A stretch of 64,000 bases of DNA from Sarocladium kiliense (lineage: Eukaryota > Ascomycota > Sordariomycetes > Hypocreales > Sarocladiaceae). The stretch is from positions 372,001 to 436,000 of the forward strand of contig JAUZTG010000007.1 in the NCBI GenBank assembly GCA_030734395.1, written 5' to 3'. Within the stretch, counting starts at the first letter, position 1. Every line of letters starts with the position of its first letter. The notes under the pieces were generated by a model. The model saw only the letters and a list, made by a program, of their open reading frames with translations, made no database searches and was not told where the DNA came from. Both the position numbers and the translations under genes were made by a program. This document shows positions 1 to 12,507 of this stretch, one piece after another.

Positions 1-3000
1 CAATGAGAGCGGACTTCCTCGGCAAAACGGACTCTCATCAGAGCCCTTGTGTGGGGAAAGCAAAAAGAGCCTGGGCAGCATCTGTTGTCGAGGCAGGCGG
101 AGATTGCGATGGCTTTCGTCTTTCAATGTGCGTGGGCTCATTGCGGGCGCCCGGCGAAGAGGGTGGGTGGCTCAGGGGCGACTGAAGAGGCATGCATTAA
201 CATTGAATATTCTCATTGTGGACTGCAAGAGGAGAAGAGCCTGATGTGGCTTCTGAGCCATTCGCGCATGTGCCCCATGGACACAACCAACGACAGCTCT
301 TACGGCCATTGTTGAACCTGTTGGGGGCTGAGTTGTGGTATTCTCCCTGCGCACATCAGCCGGGGGAAGGGCGACATCTCCTCCATTGACAAGGGTGTGA
401 CAGTGGTTCGCGGATTGTCCACGAGATGGCCAAGGAAGTTGACTCGTGTAAATGGGATCAAGGAAGCCTCACGATGTCAGACAAGGCGTTGGCAGTTGCT
501 CAAAGAAAGGGCCGTGGGACCAACGGCCGCATGCGGCATACTACAGTGCAGGGAACAAGCTTGATTCAGCCATGGGAAAGCAGCGTGATCTTGCATTGCT
601 ACGACGGCTGAAGGAGTGTGTGGGACGTGGCCTGTTCCTGGCCCTGAACCCCCGCTCTCCCGCCTTGTCTGACAGCTGCGGGAAGGGAAGAACAGACGAG
701 GACCAAGAGCACAATGACAAGCAAACCTTTCCCTGTCCGGATCCGAGACTGACGTTACACGCCCGAAAGCAGCTGGGGGTTCGATCTGGAGAATGTGGTC
801 CGTCCAACATGGGGCCCAATGGATCAGTGTTTTCTGCGCACAAAAGATCATTCTCGATTCGCGGTCGGGGGAGCGAGGACTGGCAGGGCAAGGGTCTATC
901 AATGTGCCGTCGGAAGGCGAGCCGATATTGAGAAGCATTGAGGAAGGTCATTTGCCTTGATCTTAACAAGCCTTCGCTATGCGTGTCGAATAGCTCCGTC
1001 GGCCAGGGATGTGATGTGACCTTGTCTCACGAGGACATGTGTGGCAGCAGCGTCTTCGATCATCCACGTTGTACGGCTGAACAAAGCAAAGCAATGAGAG
1101 CAAGACATACGGAAATGAGGATTCCCGGAAGATCGACGAGTTGGTCAGGCTGCGAAAGGCAAAGTTGGAAGATGGCAGGTTGGGCTTCAACGCCCAGCTT
1201 TCTCCAAATCTGGACCAGGGTTTAATAGCAGACGCTTTCCAGGGGGCCCGCAACTGCCCATTGACGGGAAGGCCCCTGCTAGTCTAGTCAAGTTTCGCCC
1301 ATTTGTTCGTCCGAGGGTCAAATCTCGTTCGCGTCTCTGCTTCCACCGAGCCGGCCGCGGGCACTAAAGCCGGGGAGAGGATGCTGGCTTTGCCGCCGGG
1401 CTGTTTACTCCCTGATTGCAAAGAACGTAACCGATTGAAACTAAATCAGAACATGGACCTTGTTTAAGTTGGTCTAGGGGGAGTCTTTAGCACGACACAA
1501 GGCGGAGATGAAAGTTACGAGATAAGGAAAGGGGGGAAGCATGGCTAACGTCCAGGACGTACGTCTATAGGGACGGTGACGGACATCGGTCTTGGTGGAC
1601 TTCCGACCTTCGGCAGCGTCAATGTCTCGCCCTGAAAGGGCGACAGCCGTTTGACTTGTGGCTGCAGCATGGCCGCGTGAGCTGGAAGGAAGGGTGTCAA
1701 ATGCCCAACGCCTCTATGCAGGCCCGCCTTTTGGCTTCGTGCTCACCACGCGACGAAGATTGGCAGCCCTCCTCCTCTGTTGTCAGCCTATCCGCACGTG
1801 CGTAGAGACACGCCTCACTATCGCTATCATGGCGGCTCAGAACATGGAAGCAAGACAAGATACATATGCAGGCAGGAGGGCCCTGGGGCATCCTCTCCGC
1901 ATAAGCAATCAAAAGCTAGCTGGCGATCACGCTCAGACCATGCCGGACCTACTTTGACTGCATAATGTCTCCACGCATCGACATGCGCCTTGCTTGAATC
2001 CCGATGTCAAAGTGAAGCAACCCCGACCAAACTGCCTGCTTTCGCAAGATCCTGAGCTGCGGCTGTGTGCTTCCAGGACTGGTCCGTACAAAGCACAGCT
2101 GTTGGGTGCTGCTACAACGCAATAACACACCAGGTGAAGAACCCCCTGTGCCCTTTGCGCGCTCGCTTCTTTCTTAGCTTCTCAGGCTAGAGGACATGAC
2201 CCCTGCCACGGCGGCCGGGTGGCCCGTCGCTTGCATCGCGCACCCGTCAAAACTCGTCGATCGTACCAGGGGAGGTCCTGATGGGCGAGAGGAAGCTGTC
2301 AGAGGCATCTACAGGCAAGAGGCGCGCGACGCGACTGAAAAGGCAGAGAGAGATGGGGGTTCCCGACGTAAGCATGTGTGCCTGCGTGTGCAAGTATGTT
2401 ATGCCTGTAAGGGACTCGCTCGCAGAGATCACTCGCAGATGATTGAGTGCGTGGGGATGGCACAGACGGCGAGATCAGGCAGTACAGGCCGCCTAAGAGA
2501 TGGCCAGGTTTTGTGCGTGTGTGTGTCTCTCACCCTGCTCGTGTCGAGCCTCTGGACAAGCCTGGAAGCACTGGGCCCCTCCCTCTCTCACCATCTGTCC
2601 CTCGCTACCCACACCTACTGGTCGTCTACTGCTCCCGTTGAATAGAGTCAGGGCCCGATGCTGGGATGGCGCCGTGGGAGGCTGCCCTATAAGAATGCGA
2701 GAAGGCTGTTTGAACGAAGAGATCAATGTCTTGGTGGCCGCAGCTGTGGACACCCCCCACCCCCCCTTGTCCTGTTCAAGTGCTGGCCCCCTGCAACTAC
2801 GGGGCTGTTCTTACATTGTAGCTGTGTGTTTGCTGCTACTGCTCTGCCGTCCTGAGAGGAATGAAAGACTCTCGATTCATGGTCCACAGCGGAACGAAGA
2901 GAGGACCAAGACCTGGTCGCCCAACGATGAAATGCCTCAGTTCCAAGCGACGTACGTCGGGGGGTGAATGGTTGATCGGACAGGTGGGTGGAGGACGGAG

Positions 3001-5997
3001 GAGGGGCCTAAGGGGACCATGCGTGACCCTCTGACCTCATCTCATCCACGATGAAGTCGACGATGTGTCTTCTCATTGGGTAGTGTCTTCGGGACGGATC
3101 GCATCGCGAGACTTCGTCGCATGGGCCAAGCATCCAGAGAGAGAGGGTGTTGAGGGAAGCTCGCTGGCTCGCCTCGCCTGTGAGGAGACCTGGGATAGCC
3201 AGTCGTGAAAAAGGTTGGAGGGGGAACTGAGCTGACACCGCTCATTTCAACATTGCCGAGGATTGGAGCGAGGCAGAGAACAGATAGGGAGAGGCGCCTG
3301 TCTGTTCCTCTCGCGTTGCTTCTGTGCCTGCGGCAGCTGAGCTTGTCCCGACCTGTCTGGCTGTCAGCTCTTCAACTCGTTGCTTCTCCCGCTCCGATTG
3401 TCTCCACGGGCCGCATGTGCATGCCTCCCTGGTCCTAGCAGCAGCTTTCCGGTCCATTGATTGATTGAGTGCTGCTCTTTTTCAGTGGCCCTGTTTTATC
3501 GCTGGCTCTCTCTCTCTTCCTCTCTTCGTCGTGCCTCTGCATCTAATCTGCATGGTGCACTAACACGCCCCCTCCGCACTGTCGACCGCCGTTGATTGTT
3601 TCTGTCGATCCCGCGACTGGGCAGTGATTGAATAGGCAACTCCAGGGCTATTCTCGACAATACGCTTGCCGTCATTGTCGAATTGCTGTTGGCTTACGAG
3701 AAGAATACGCCCCTCCCAAGTGACCAGGACACCAAGGCAAGGTACATGCGACGCTGGGTTAGTCTGGACACAATCGTTTTGCCTGGTTTGTCCGCCTCAT
3801 CCTTTTTTGATCGTCTGTTCGTTCCGCCGCCTCACCTGACTTCGTGAGGCAAAGAGCATCGTCCAAGGCAGGCAGAGCCCAACACAGAGTCTCTCTCGAT
3901 ATGTACAATCCATCCATGGCCACCTAAAAGCGGCTGACACCCCGGTTGTGCACACACCAGTCCGGGGGTGACGAGGTGAGCTGCTTGATCAGCAACGAGT
4001 CAACGACAAGGAAAGAGAGACAACGAAAAGACACCCTTGTCGACCAGGCGAGACAACGACCCTTGACCAGCGCCCTCCTACACCACACTTCAACACACTA
4101 CGACACAAAACAACCCGTTCGAAAAGCACAGAGGCACCGCTCTTGGGGCTTGTCCATACCGACTCGAGCTGTATGTATGCAAAATAGCAACTGGCTGCAG
4201 GTTCATAGGTCCAAGAAGTAGAGGAAGCAACACCCTGTCTTTGTCATACCTCGTCCTCTGAACAGCCCAGGTTGCTTGTGGCTGCTGCTGTCTCTCCTCC
4301 CTCCAATCCATATACTCTCTCTCTCATCACTCGCTGCCATCATCAACATCTCAGCACACCTCGCGCATTACCATCAACCGCGCTCTCATCTCAACCTCAC
4401 CACTCACCCAGACGCGTCTCTCGTCACGAATCAACCGCTCTCGTTCCCTGCTCACATCTCATATACTCCCCTCTCCTCCCTACAGCTTCTCTGACAGGCA
4501 CTCCCACACAATCAAGCCTGGAAGCAAGCATTGCCCACCCTTCCCTAGATCCAATCCTACCCACCACAACACTCACACCCCCCTTTCACTTCAGTGGCGC
4601 CCCCCTCCCCCCTTGTCCGTTGTATTTGCTCGTTCCGTTCAAGCACGTCCTGTCCTGCGCACACTTACTGTCTATGTACAAGGCCCAGTCCAAGAGCCGG
4701 TCACCCCATTCCCGGCCTGCGCTTACCTTGCACTTTGACCCTGTGTACATATCTCAGTCTGTCCCCTGGTCGAGCCTCTTCTCTGTGCGCACGACTTCTT
4801 GCTGCATCTACTTTATATCAATACCCTTCCCTTGCATCAGGCTTGCATCTGTACATATCGGCAGCCAAGCTCGAGGCTGTTCTCACAATACAAGCCCTAC
4901 ACTACTCTGATTAACCCAAACACAAGCCCACATTACAACAACATACTTCGACTTCCCTCGTTTGGTCTTATTCCCACACGACGCCACAAGCAAAAGCTTC
5001 TCTCACTACCAGCTTGACTTCCACCACTTCAATCATTTGCCAGAATCGTTCTGCTGGCCCCTCTCACCCCCTCTTGGTGTCGCCCTCCTCCTCCTCCGCC
5101 TTCCCCTCCCCCCCTCTTCTGGAGATCCGCTTGACACCAGGACCGGTATTTAGGTGGAGAGGGACAAGGACGGACAGAGTGCGAGCGAGCCTCCAATCGA
5201 GCGTGCGTTGTGCTCCGCTACAGTAGGAATTCACTTCGGCCTAACTACCAGCATTCCTGACCTTCACGCCGGCCCGTTCACCATTCACGCCCGAGGAAAG
5301 CCCACAAAACTACGCCAAAGTGTCTCATCCCCTCCTCGGGAAGTGTGCTACAGAACCACGAGGCTGCCGGACAATTTGAGGAAAGAGCGTGCAAAAGTTC
5401 GGTCCAGCTTACAGGCAGATCTTGCCTTGTGAACCCAAGGACCCCTTGTGGGAGTTTCCGCTCGTGTCTCACCTCTTTTTCGGGACTTTGTTACCGGAGA
5501 CAGGGCCATCCCTGGGTAAGAAGACCTGCGTCTCAGACACTGACAGTTGTGGCGCCGCCTTCGGGGACTCGAGTCGACAAACACTCAGACCAGACTTCTT
5601 CCAGCGAGGTCCACATAGGCTTGGATCTCACTCGCCAGAGCGAAGGAAACCGAGCAGAACTCCCATAGGTACTGGGTGCTCCCTGGCGAAAGACTAAATC
5701 CAGGACCGGCCCGTGGAATCTCACTCGAGCAGAAGCCTGGGCGTTTGGCCGCACTCTCCGCAGCCCTCACGCCCAGTCCGTAGAGGAACAGGACTATGAG
5801 GTGCGCCTCCAGCTTCTGCTCGTGACAAAGTAATCTCATCTGCATCAGCCGGAGAGCATTGTCGAGGGAACAGCATCGCGAGCATTTGCCTGGACAGCCA
5901 ATGCCCCCTCCTCTGCAACGAGAAGCTCTGAACCCGTACCTCATATACCAGTTCACTACTCGATACCTGTTCCGGAGCCACACCCGAGGCCGTTCTC
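1..5997. other. Long gene-poor upstream region
   Basis: About 6 kb with no coding region I can support. The open frames here (the longest about 150-210 codons) overlap one another in several frames, have no recognisable domain and do not join into a family through splice sites. About 4260-5150 is strongly C/T-rich (CTCTCT runs, few purines), as in promoters and leaders of well-expressed fungal genes. The region ends at the start of the CENP-B-type gene and probably holds its promoter and a long 5' leader. A noncoding transcript is possible but cannot be seen directly. Confidence 0.6.
4260..5150 (+). promoter_or_regulatory. Pyrimidine-rich leader or promoter tract
   Basis: A stretch of nearly 900 bases dominated by C and T, with repeated CTCTCT, CCTCC and CACTC blocks, upstream of the HTH gene at 5998. 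Such C/T blocks commonly mark core promoters and transcription start regions in filamentous ascomycetes. Its strand bias also creates the spurious proline/serine/leucine-rich open frame at 4272-4910. The role is inferred from composition only. Confidence 0.4.
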
Positions 5998-7910
5998 ATG
6001 CTGCTGTTAGCTGAACCATCCGCGACTCCGTTGGATAATCTGTACGATATGAACAATCTGCCGCCCCCGAATGGACCGAATCCTATGGGACAGGATTCCT
6101 CGATGGCCCCGAGCGGTGGCTACAATGAAGCCTGGGCCAACCTGAGTCCTTACAATCAGAGTCCTTATGGAAATAGCCCCATGACGGACTATGGCTTCCC
6201 CAACTATGTGCATCATCCTCTGCCCTCCGAATCGCTTTCGCGAATGCCGCCGCCACCGCCGCAACCCCAGTATCACCACCAGATGATCCAGCCTGCCCCA
6301 TCACCGCACATTCCTCAGCAGCCCCAGCAGTCTCACGCACACATGGGCCATCACCAGCTGCCGATGCTCAATACCAACACGACATGGCCGAGCCAGTTGA
6401 CGAATCCATCACCGTCCGGGGGGAGCTACTCTGCGCCGCCACCAACCATCACCCCAGTGTCGAGTGCGACAACTGTTGACGCACCGCCGGTACCGATCAG
6501 GGAAGAGAAGCAAAGGAGATCGCTGAGTATTGAGCAGAAGCGTTTGATGTGCCAGTACCATGAGGAGAACCCCGGGGTAAAGCAGGCAGAAATTGGAGCC
6601 AAGTTTGGAGTCGAGCGAAGGTCCGTTATCTCAATGCGCCTCTCTTGGGGCCTTAGCTCTTCCCAAGAGTCATGCAACTGACGATTGTCTCAATTAGCAC
6701 GGTTTCCAAGGTTCTAGGCAAGAAGGACGAATATCTCCAGCGGGAAACTGAGACAGACCCTGGACCGAAGCGCGCCAAGTCGAAGAACCACTCCCTTGAG
6801 CGCACGCTGGTCAACTTCGCGAAGAAGCAGCAGGCACGCGGCCTCGAGATCAAAGATGAAGAGCTCATGGAGAAAGCGAGGCATTTCGCGCGCATCAATC
6901 CCGACGATAAAGAGAGCCTGTTGAACACTTTGACGACGAGCTGGCTACGCAAATTCAAGAGGGAGAACAAAATCGGGTCTGGTCGCCTCATGCGCAGGGC
7001 ATCTGAGACAAACATTCCAGACAGCGTGAGGATGAGGGCGTCCACGGGTAAAAACAAGTCCTCACGGATCACGTCACCCGTGTCCGCTGGTGGGCAAATG
7101 TCACCGTTGTCGGAGGGCCGTAGCGACGAGGACATGACTACAGATGCTGTGGACTTTGACTTCAGCTACAGGCAACCAGCATCACATTCGACTACGTCCT
7201 TGACGAGCGATGTTCGCGAGACAGGGCAATCGTCGTTCTCTGCGACGACCATGAGCCCGGTTGCAAACTTCAACTTCTCTCCGGACCCGAACACAGGAGG
7301 CTTCTCTGTTGACCACAGCATGCAGCTACACCAGGACCAGCAGCTCGACTTCCATCATCGGGAGAAGCGAAGCAACACATTTCCGTCCCTGAACCTCGAT
7401 TACATGAACAATGGCGATTCTGCGACGCCGCGAATCCCGCCGTCGACGATGACAGCGCCGTCCTCTGCGATCGACTCACCGGCCGGCAAAGAGTTGAAGC
7501 CTCTTCTGCCAGCGAACAGTATGCCCGTGAGCATGGACCCGGTTCTCGCAGGCTCGCCGACACTACGCCGTCAGGGCAGCAACCCCAGTCTGTCTGCTCG
7601 GTCAAATGTTGCTTCTGGATCGAGTAGCACAGTTCAATCGGTCGACTCCTCGCCGGTCTCTCCATCGCCAGAGGATGCGCGCCGGGCAGCAAACACTTTG
7701 CTGAATTATATGCATAGCATGAACACCCAGCAGGGTGCTTTCGATCAGGGAGAACTGATGATGGTCATGCAACTGACGAAGAAGCTCCAACTGCATCAAC
7801 ATTCGGCAGGGTCAGCGCTGGGATCAAGACCGCGAGGGGGGCTGTCGAGGATACCAGAGGGAGATGGCGAGGCAGCATCGATTGCCGAGGGATCGATGGA
7901 GACCAGCTGA
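5998..7910 (+). CDS. CENP-B-type helix-turn-helix DNA-binding protein
   Basis: Probable nuclear DNA-binding protein of the CENP-B/Pogo-transposase-derived HTH family. Exons 5998-6620 and 6698-7910 give 611 aa. The 77-bp intron is phase 2 and splits the recognition helix: removing it restores KFGVERSTVSKVLGKKDEYL, a typical psq-type HTH, at about residues 172-222. A second CENP-B-type HTH follows (about 230-310, containing FAKKQQARGL and SWLRKFKREN). The N-terminus is rich in Pro, Gln and Asn and the C-terminal half in Ser and Pro, as in transcriptional regulators. There is no DDE catalytic domain, so it is a domesticated regulator, not a transposase. The start may instead be the ATG at 6049 (MNNLPPPNG), since the first 17 residues look unremarkable. 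Targets cannot be read from the sequence. Confidence 0.85.
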
Positions 7911-9281
7911 AAGAGGCGGAACCATGTTGGGACAACTAACTCACGATGCAGAGAGTTTCCCTCTGATACCCACACTATTACTTACCGGAACGGCACAAAC
8001 ACACTTATTCAGTATCAACATGGGGAAACCCAGGAGGAAGACACTACATCTGGCAACAGAACACTTTCGATCGGCAACGATCATTTCGGACATGCTACTA
8101 CAGGCACTTACCTACTCCTTCAATGCGCCTGAGAGCTTCATTGTCAACGACCCCTTTCTCATTATCTGATACCACCAACCTTGACTTACAAAGATACACA
8201 TTCTACCAGACCGCTCACGCGGGACGAATATCACCAGACCACTCCACAACCACTCCGTCTTCACCCCATCACTGGGGTCAGAGGAGGTAGACGGACTTCT
8301 CACGGGAAAAAATCAAAGAGGGACTACCACACACATGGGACGGGGGAGAAGGACTTCTCCGGGGAAAGATTATCCACTACAGATTGAAATCCCCGCAAGG
8401 GAACACAACGCACACGCATGCCATCTTGGGACGAATAGGAAACCATCGCCCTGGGAGCAATCTCGAGAGTTTCCCAGGCTAGGGACTTCGGGGTGGACTG
8501 GATAGGGCATAGGGTCACACTCGTGGATGGGTTTCCTCTTCACTTTCTCTACGGGGTGACTCCAACTCTAACTGGGGCCACTGCCATTTCCTGGCCTCAT
8601 GATTTTGCATTTTGGACTTTCTGCAAGTTTCCATTTCTCACTTGCATCTCCTTCCTGTATCGGTTTTCGAGCAACTTCTGGCTTTTTCATATTCTTCCTT
8701 TCCTAACGTATCACATCTTCATCCCCTCTGCGTTTCTTAATTCTTTTACTACTTTGGGAATAGGTTTGAAGGCGCTGGAGACAAACCACAGGGTCTGTTC
8801 ATATTGATTAATTATTCTTGGCTTTTCCTTTAGTTTCATCTTATCTGGGAAAGATTGATTGGGTATATCTCCAAAAAGAGGATCTCGGGGACCACAGCCG
8901 CAAGGCAAATGGGGGTTATGATTCCACTCCCTGGCAGTGAACAAGGGGGAAGGGGGTGGGTGTTGGTTTATAGGCGAAAGTCAACGACGATGTTGGTTGG
9001 ATGAGGATGGGACCAGGATGGCTTGAGAAAAAGCTAGCAATGCCTGTTGATTGGAGAGGAAGAGGCAACAAGTAAAGCGCGAGGTGGATAGCGTTTGGTC
9101 TGGACATTCCTTCGAAAGTCGAAACGAGATAGGAATGGGAGGCACTTGTGCTTTCAAAACTATGCATGACCCCGTGTGACCATCTCAGCAAGCATGTCTC
9201 CATAAGCTTAAACCCCATTTCGAATATCTCTGGAAGGGGAAGGTGATGAAGGTGAAGAGTTGCCGAAGGGCAAATCAATAA
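7911..9281. other. Convergent spacer (3' UTRs)
   Basis: About 1.37 kb between the convergent stop codons of the CENP-B-type gene and the PXA gene. It contains T-rich and A-rich patches (for example around 8600-8860) expected of 3' UTRs. The 104-codon open frame at 8493-8807 is Phe/Leu-rich because the strand is pyrimidine-rich, and I do not consider it a gene. Confidence 0.6.
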
Positions 9282-12200
9282 TCAGCCGAGCCTCTCCTCT
9301 AGTAACTCCACAACTCCCTTCTCCGCCAGTTCAGGCATGAGCCTGACAAGTATGAGCTCCAGAACACCATACATGAGATGCTTATTACAGTACTCGTCAG
9401 AGAGAACCATGAGCAAGCCCTCCACCTCGTCTATTATATCCTCATCGTCACCGTCCTGATCTGCGCTTCCTTCACCCGCACTTGGCGCGGCGGTAGCATG
9501 GCGCCAAAGGCGGCCGCCAAAGTAGAGTCTCCCAGCGCTCCTCGGAAGCAACCCCCAAATCGCGCTAGCCGCTCGTCTCCTGAGGGCCAGAAGGGCCTCG
9601 TCTGAAGTTGGAGGGAACAAGGAGGGCGTGCCAGGGGCGTTATTGGGGAAGAGGACGCCGCGGAGGGTGCGTAGGACAGAGGGCAGGTGAACTGGATCGA
9701 GGAGGGTGGCTATATGGTACGTGAAGATTCTGCCGAGAGAGGATGTGTTAGTTGATGTTGGTTGTAGACAAGATCAAGGCCAAGGTGGTGGGGGCATCGC
9801 TTCTGGGGGAGTGAGGCGAGCAAGACGCCGAACGCGATGCCGCTACGGCAAGGACCGGTGTACAAAGACAATGGCTCCTATGTGGTCTTTGGCTGACGAT
9901 CCACCTTGTGGCTTGTACAGCATAACCGTTGCTGGCGGAAGCGGGCGCCGCATACGGTCCGTGAGGGCACGAATAAGACTTGGGCATTGAAGGTGAGTGT
10001 TGGGCATCGATTAGACCCTGCAGGCCCTTGCAGGTGCTGTAGAAGTGATAATCTCAGCTAGATTGGATAGGGGAAAGGGCATAACGCAGCACTCGCAGCG
10101 GCAGTCCGTGCGTGGACAGGATGTCGAGCAGATTCTCGGCCCTGTTCCTGGCTACGCCTGAACCAGTACACAACGTGAGGCGAGAAAGGTATCATCGACT
10201 CCTCAGTGTAGGTCCAAGCGTATTGGCTTGCCACGCCCAGGAGTGTCAGTGTCCAACTTCAGCTTCGAGCAGTATTGAGAGCTGCCCCTTGGGCCTCGAG
10301 CTCCTTACGCCATAAAGCGCTAGGAAGTGGATGCTTTGTGTAGTACACGTGTGGGTATCTTCAGCAAATCGTCCGTTGGTCCAGGAATCAAGCAATGTGA
10401 CAAGCTCCTCGAGGTGTGGCGCGGCACGGGGCGATGGATGATGGGCGTGCCCGAGACCGGCAGGGAAGCTGAAGAGCGCAACGGTCCGGTTACGGCGACC
10501 AGAGCCAAGACGGCGACATCTTTCTCGATCCTTGAAGAGTGAGGCGGTGATGCTGAGGGTGGTGACGATGGTGGTGGTGGTGGTGGTGATCCCTGCAACA
10601 CCTCGGCGCGTAAACAGCCATTTTCTGTGGCTGCTGGGTCTCCATACTGGCGCACCACCATCGTGCAATCGGAACCCGGAGGACGTGGTGCGCGATTCGA
10701 TTGGCTGAGCCAAGTGAAATGTAATGCTATGGGAGTAGCTTCATCCTCTGTGCGATTCCGCATACAGTCGGCAAATCCTTTTCTGCAGTGGACTTCCACA
10801 GTGATCATGAGACTCGTGAGGTTTCGGATGTAAGTCACCACCGCGATCTTTAGGTGATATAATCGCCCTGGTCATGGTAGCTCGGGCTGTCATCCTGCCA
10901 TCCACCTTGGACATGTCACAACGGGGCCCGAGCAGTGATTGATGTGATGAAAGCTTGACGGGAAGAGACACGGGCAAGGGCCGCTGTGGGACGTGGGTCG
11001 TCCCGTCCACCCTCCAAGGAGATGATTGTGGGCAACAAGAGGCATCTGAAGCTTCTCACTGGTGCAATCGCAGGTCAAGTGACTTCATGACAATGCGATG
11101 CGAGGTGACTCCCGGGTCCTTTGAGGGGCGGGATTGTGGCTAGGAGCAACGTAGGAGAACTCGAAAGGGAGGTGGTGTGTCGACAGCAAGTCGATCAAGG
11201 CGAACAAAGAGAGGAGTATGGCATCTCACCTGTCAAGCGGTCCATCAACATCCGCAATAAGCCCCGGTCCATAGACCGCTCCATGCTTGAGCAATGAGAG
11301 CAAGCCGCTCAGCCAAGGCATCCTCAGCCCCAACTCTGACACGTTCCCCAAGCACGTCCAGAGGCGGAACTCGAGAACAGGCACTGGCTCACGAACAGCT
11401 TTCCCAGCCGGGGTCTTGTTCCAGATCTCACCGCCGGCTCCATCAGTACGTCCTCGTCTGCTTGGTAATGATGACGATGCAACTAGAGTGGCAAAGCATA
11501 AGCGGAGTGACGTGATGAGCATCATGACCCAGGTGATGATGGAGACGAAAAGGCCATGGACGGACCACTGGCGTCTGTTCGTTCCAGACACAGAGAGGGC
11601 TTCGCCATCAACAGCCTTCCCTTTCTTCTTCTGTTGTAGCACCCTGGCAATGATGCAGATGCCTTCAAAAAGCAGCCAAGGCTGTGCCGCTTTATTGACG
11701 ATCACATTACCGACAATCAGTTCCGAGAAGATCTGTTCGACCAGGGCAGTGAGGCATGGGTTCTCCAAGTCCTCAGTAGGGAGGAGTATGCTGAGCACTC
11801 CTTGCACAAGAAGTTGCCGGTACAGTGCCTCATTCTCTCGCTGGAGCTCTGTTTTTGAAGCCTCTTCGGGATGTGGCACTGGTGAAAGGGCTGGTAAAGG
11901 GTTCAAGGCATGGTAGATGTCGTGTGAGTTGACCTCAAGGGGGTTCTGGACAGGTGATTGATGAGATGCCCGATAAGCTACACAAGTCTGTCAGTGGCAA
12001 AGCCTCTCAACCAAGAATGATCTCAGGATGTCTACCTGTAACATGCTTATCCAGCAGATCGGGAACCTCATCCAGCACCAAGCTATGAATGTCCACTTTC
12101 CGAAACCTCTGTTCTAGGGCACGGCTGCAGTGAGCTATAATATGTAAAACTTCTTGAACAAATGTCTCGTCTGTCGTGATTTTGCTGTACCAGCTCTGGA

Positions 12201-12507
12201 CAAACTCTCGGAGGATGATAGCCAAGAAGGCATACAGCTGGAGGTCGACATCGTTGCGGCTTGACAACGGTGGGAGGATATCCTCTATTGACGGAGGTTC
12301 CTTATCATCCGAGAGGAAGTGCTGGGGACAGAGAGTTCGGCGAATGAGATTTTCAGTTGCCCGGTCGGAGAGAGGGTCAGCGGAAGTTGATCGGTGATTA
12401 TTAGGTCTTCGGCTGCTGGGAAGGGGTCCGGAGGCCGGGGCGGACGAGGGCTGTTTCGGACGAGGGGTTGGAGCACGATTCGGCGCCGGAGCGGTGGTAG
12501 CAGTCAT
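9282..12507 (-). CDS. PXA (PX-associated) domain protein
   Basis: Likely membrane-trafficking or organelle-contact protein of the PXA family; the PXA module is also found in sorting nexins of the Snx13/Mdm1 type. Exons on the minus strand are 12507-12036, 11977-11230 and 9729-9282, giving 555 aa with all phases closing. A Pro/Ser-rich N-terminus (about 1-50) is followed by the PXA signature, with LRRTL-like entry, EFVQSWYSKIT and the junction DKHVT/AYRASHQSP. After the second junction, PLDR/IFTYHIATLLD leads into VLRTLRGVLFPNNAPG and a C-terminal helical part. No PX, RGS or Nexin_C domain follows. The first intron is 58 bp, but the second is exactly 1,500 bp, very long for this genome. Protein continuity across both junctions supports the model. 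Confidence 0.82.
9730..11229 (-). other. 1,500-bp intron of the PXA gene
   Basis: On the minus strand it begins GTGAGA and ends CTCTCGGCAG, with a CTAAC branch-like site about 20 bases before the end. The flanking exons join in phase (AG/A) into a continuous PXA sequence. Inside are a short GGT-type run (about 10569-10588) and two overlapping minus-strand open frames of 155 and 173 codons without recognisable domains. I see no terminal inverted repeats, reverse-transcriptase or transposase motifs, and no AT-rich RIP-like composition. Confidence 0.7.

Noticed and set aside
452..969. Overlapping open frames of 142-159 codons on both strands
   Set aside because: Three long frames at the same place on opposite strands indicate a GC-driven lack of stops. 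None has recognisable motifs or splice joins.
4272..4910. 212-codon open frame in the upstream C/T-rich tract
   Set aside because: Its Ser/Pro/Leu/Thr content follows from base composition. It overlaps other frames of the same kind and has no domain.
10246..10841. Nested genes (155 and 173 codons) in the PXA intron
   Set aside because: They overlap each other in two frames of one strand and show low-complexity His/Arg/Thr runs with no domain. Kept only as a question in the intron finding.
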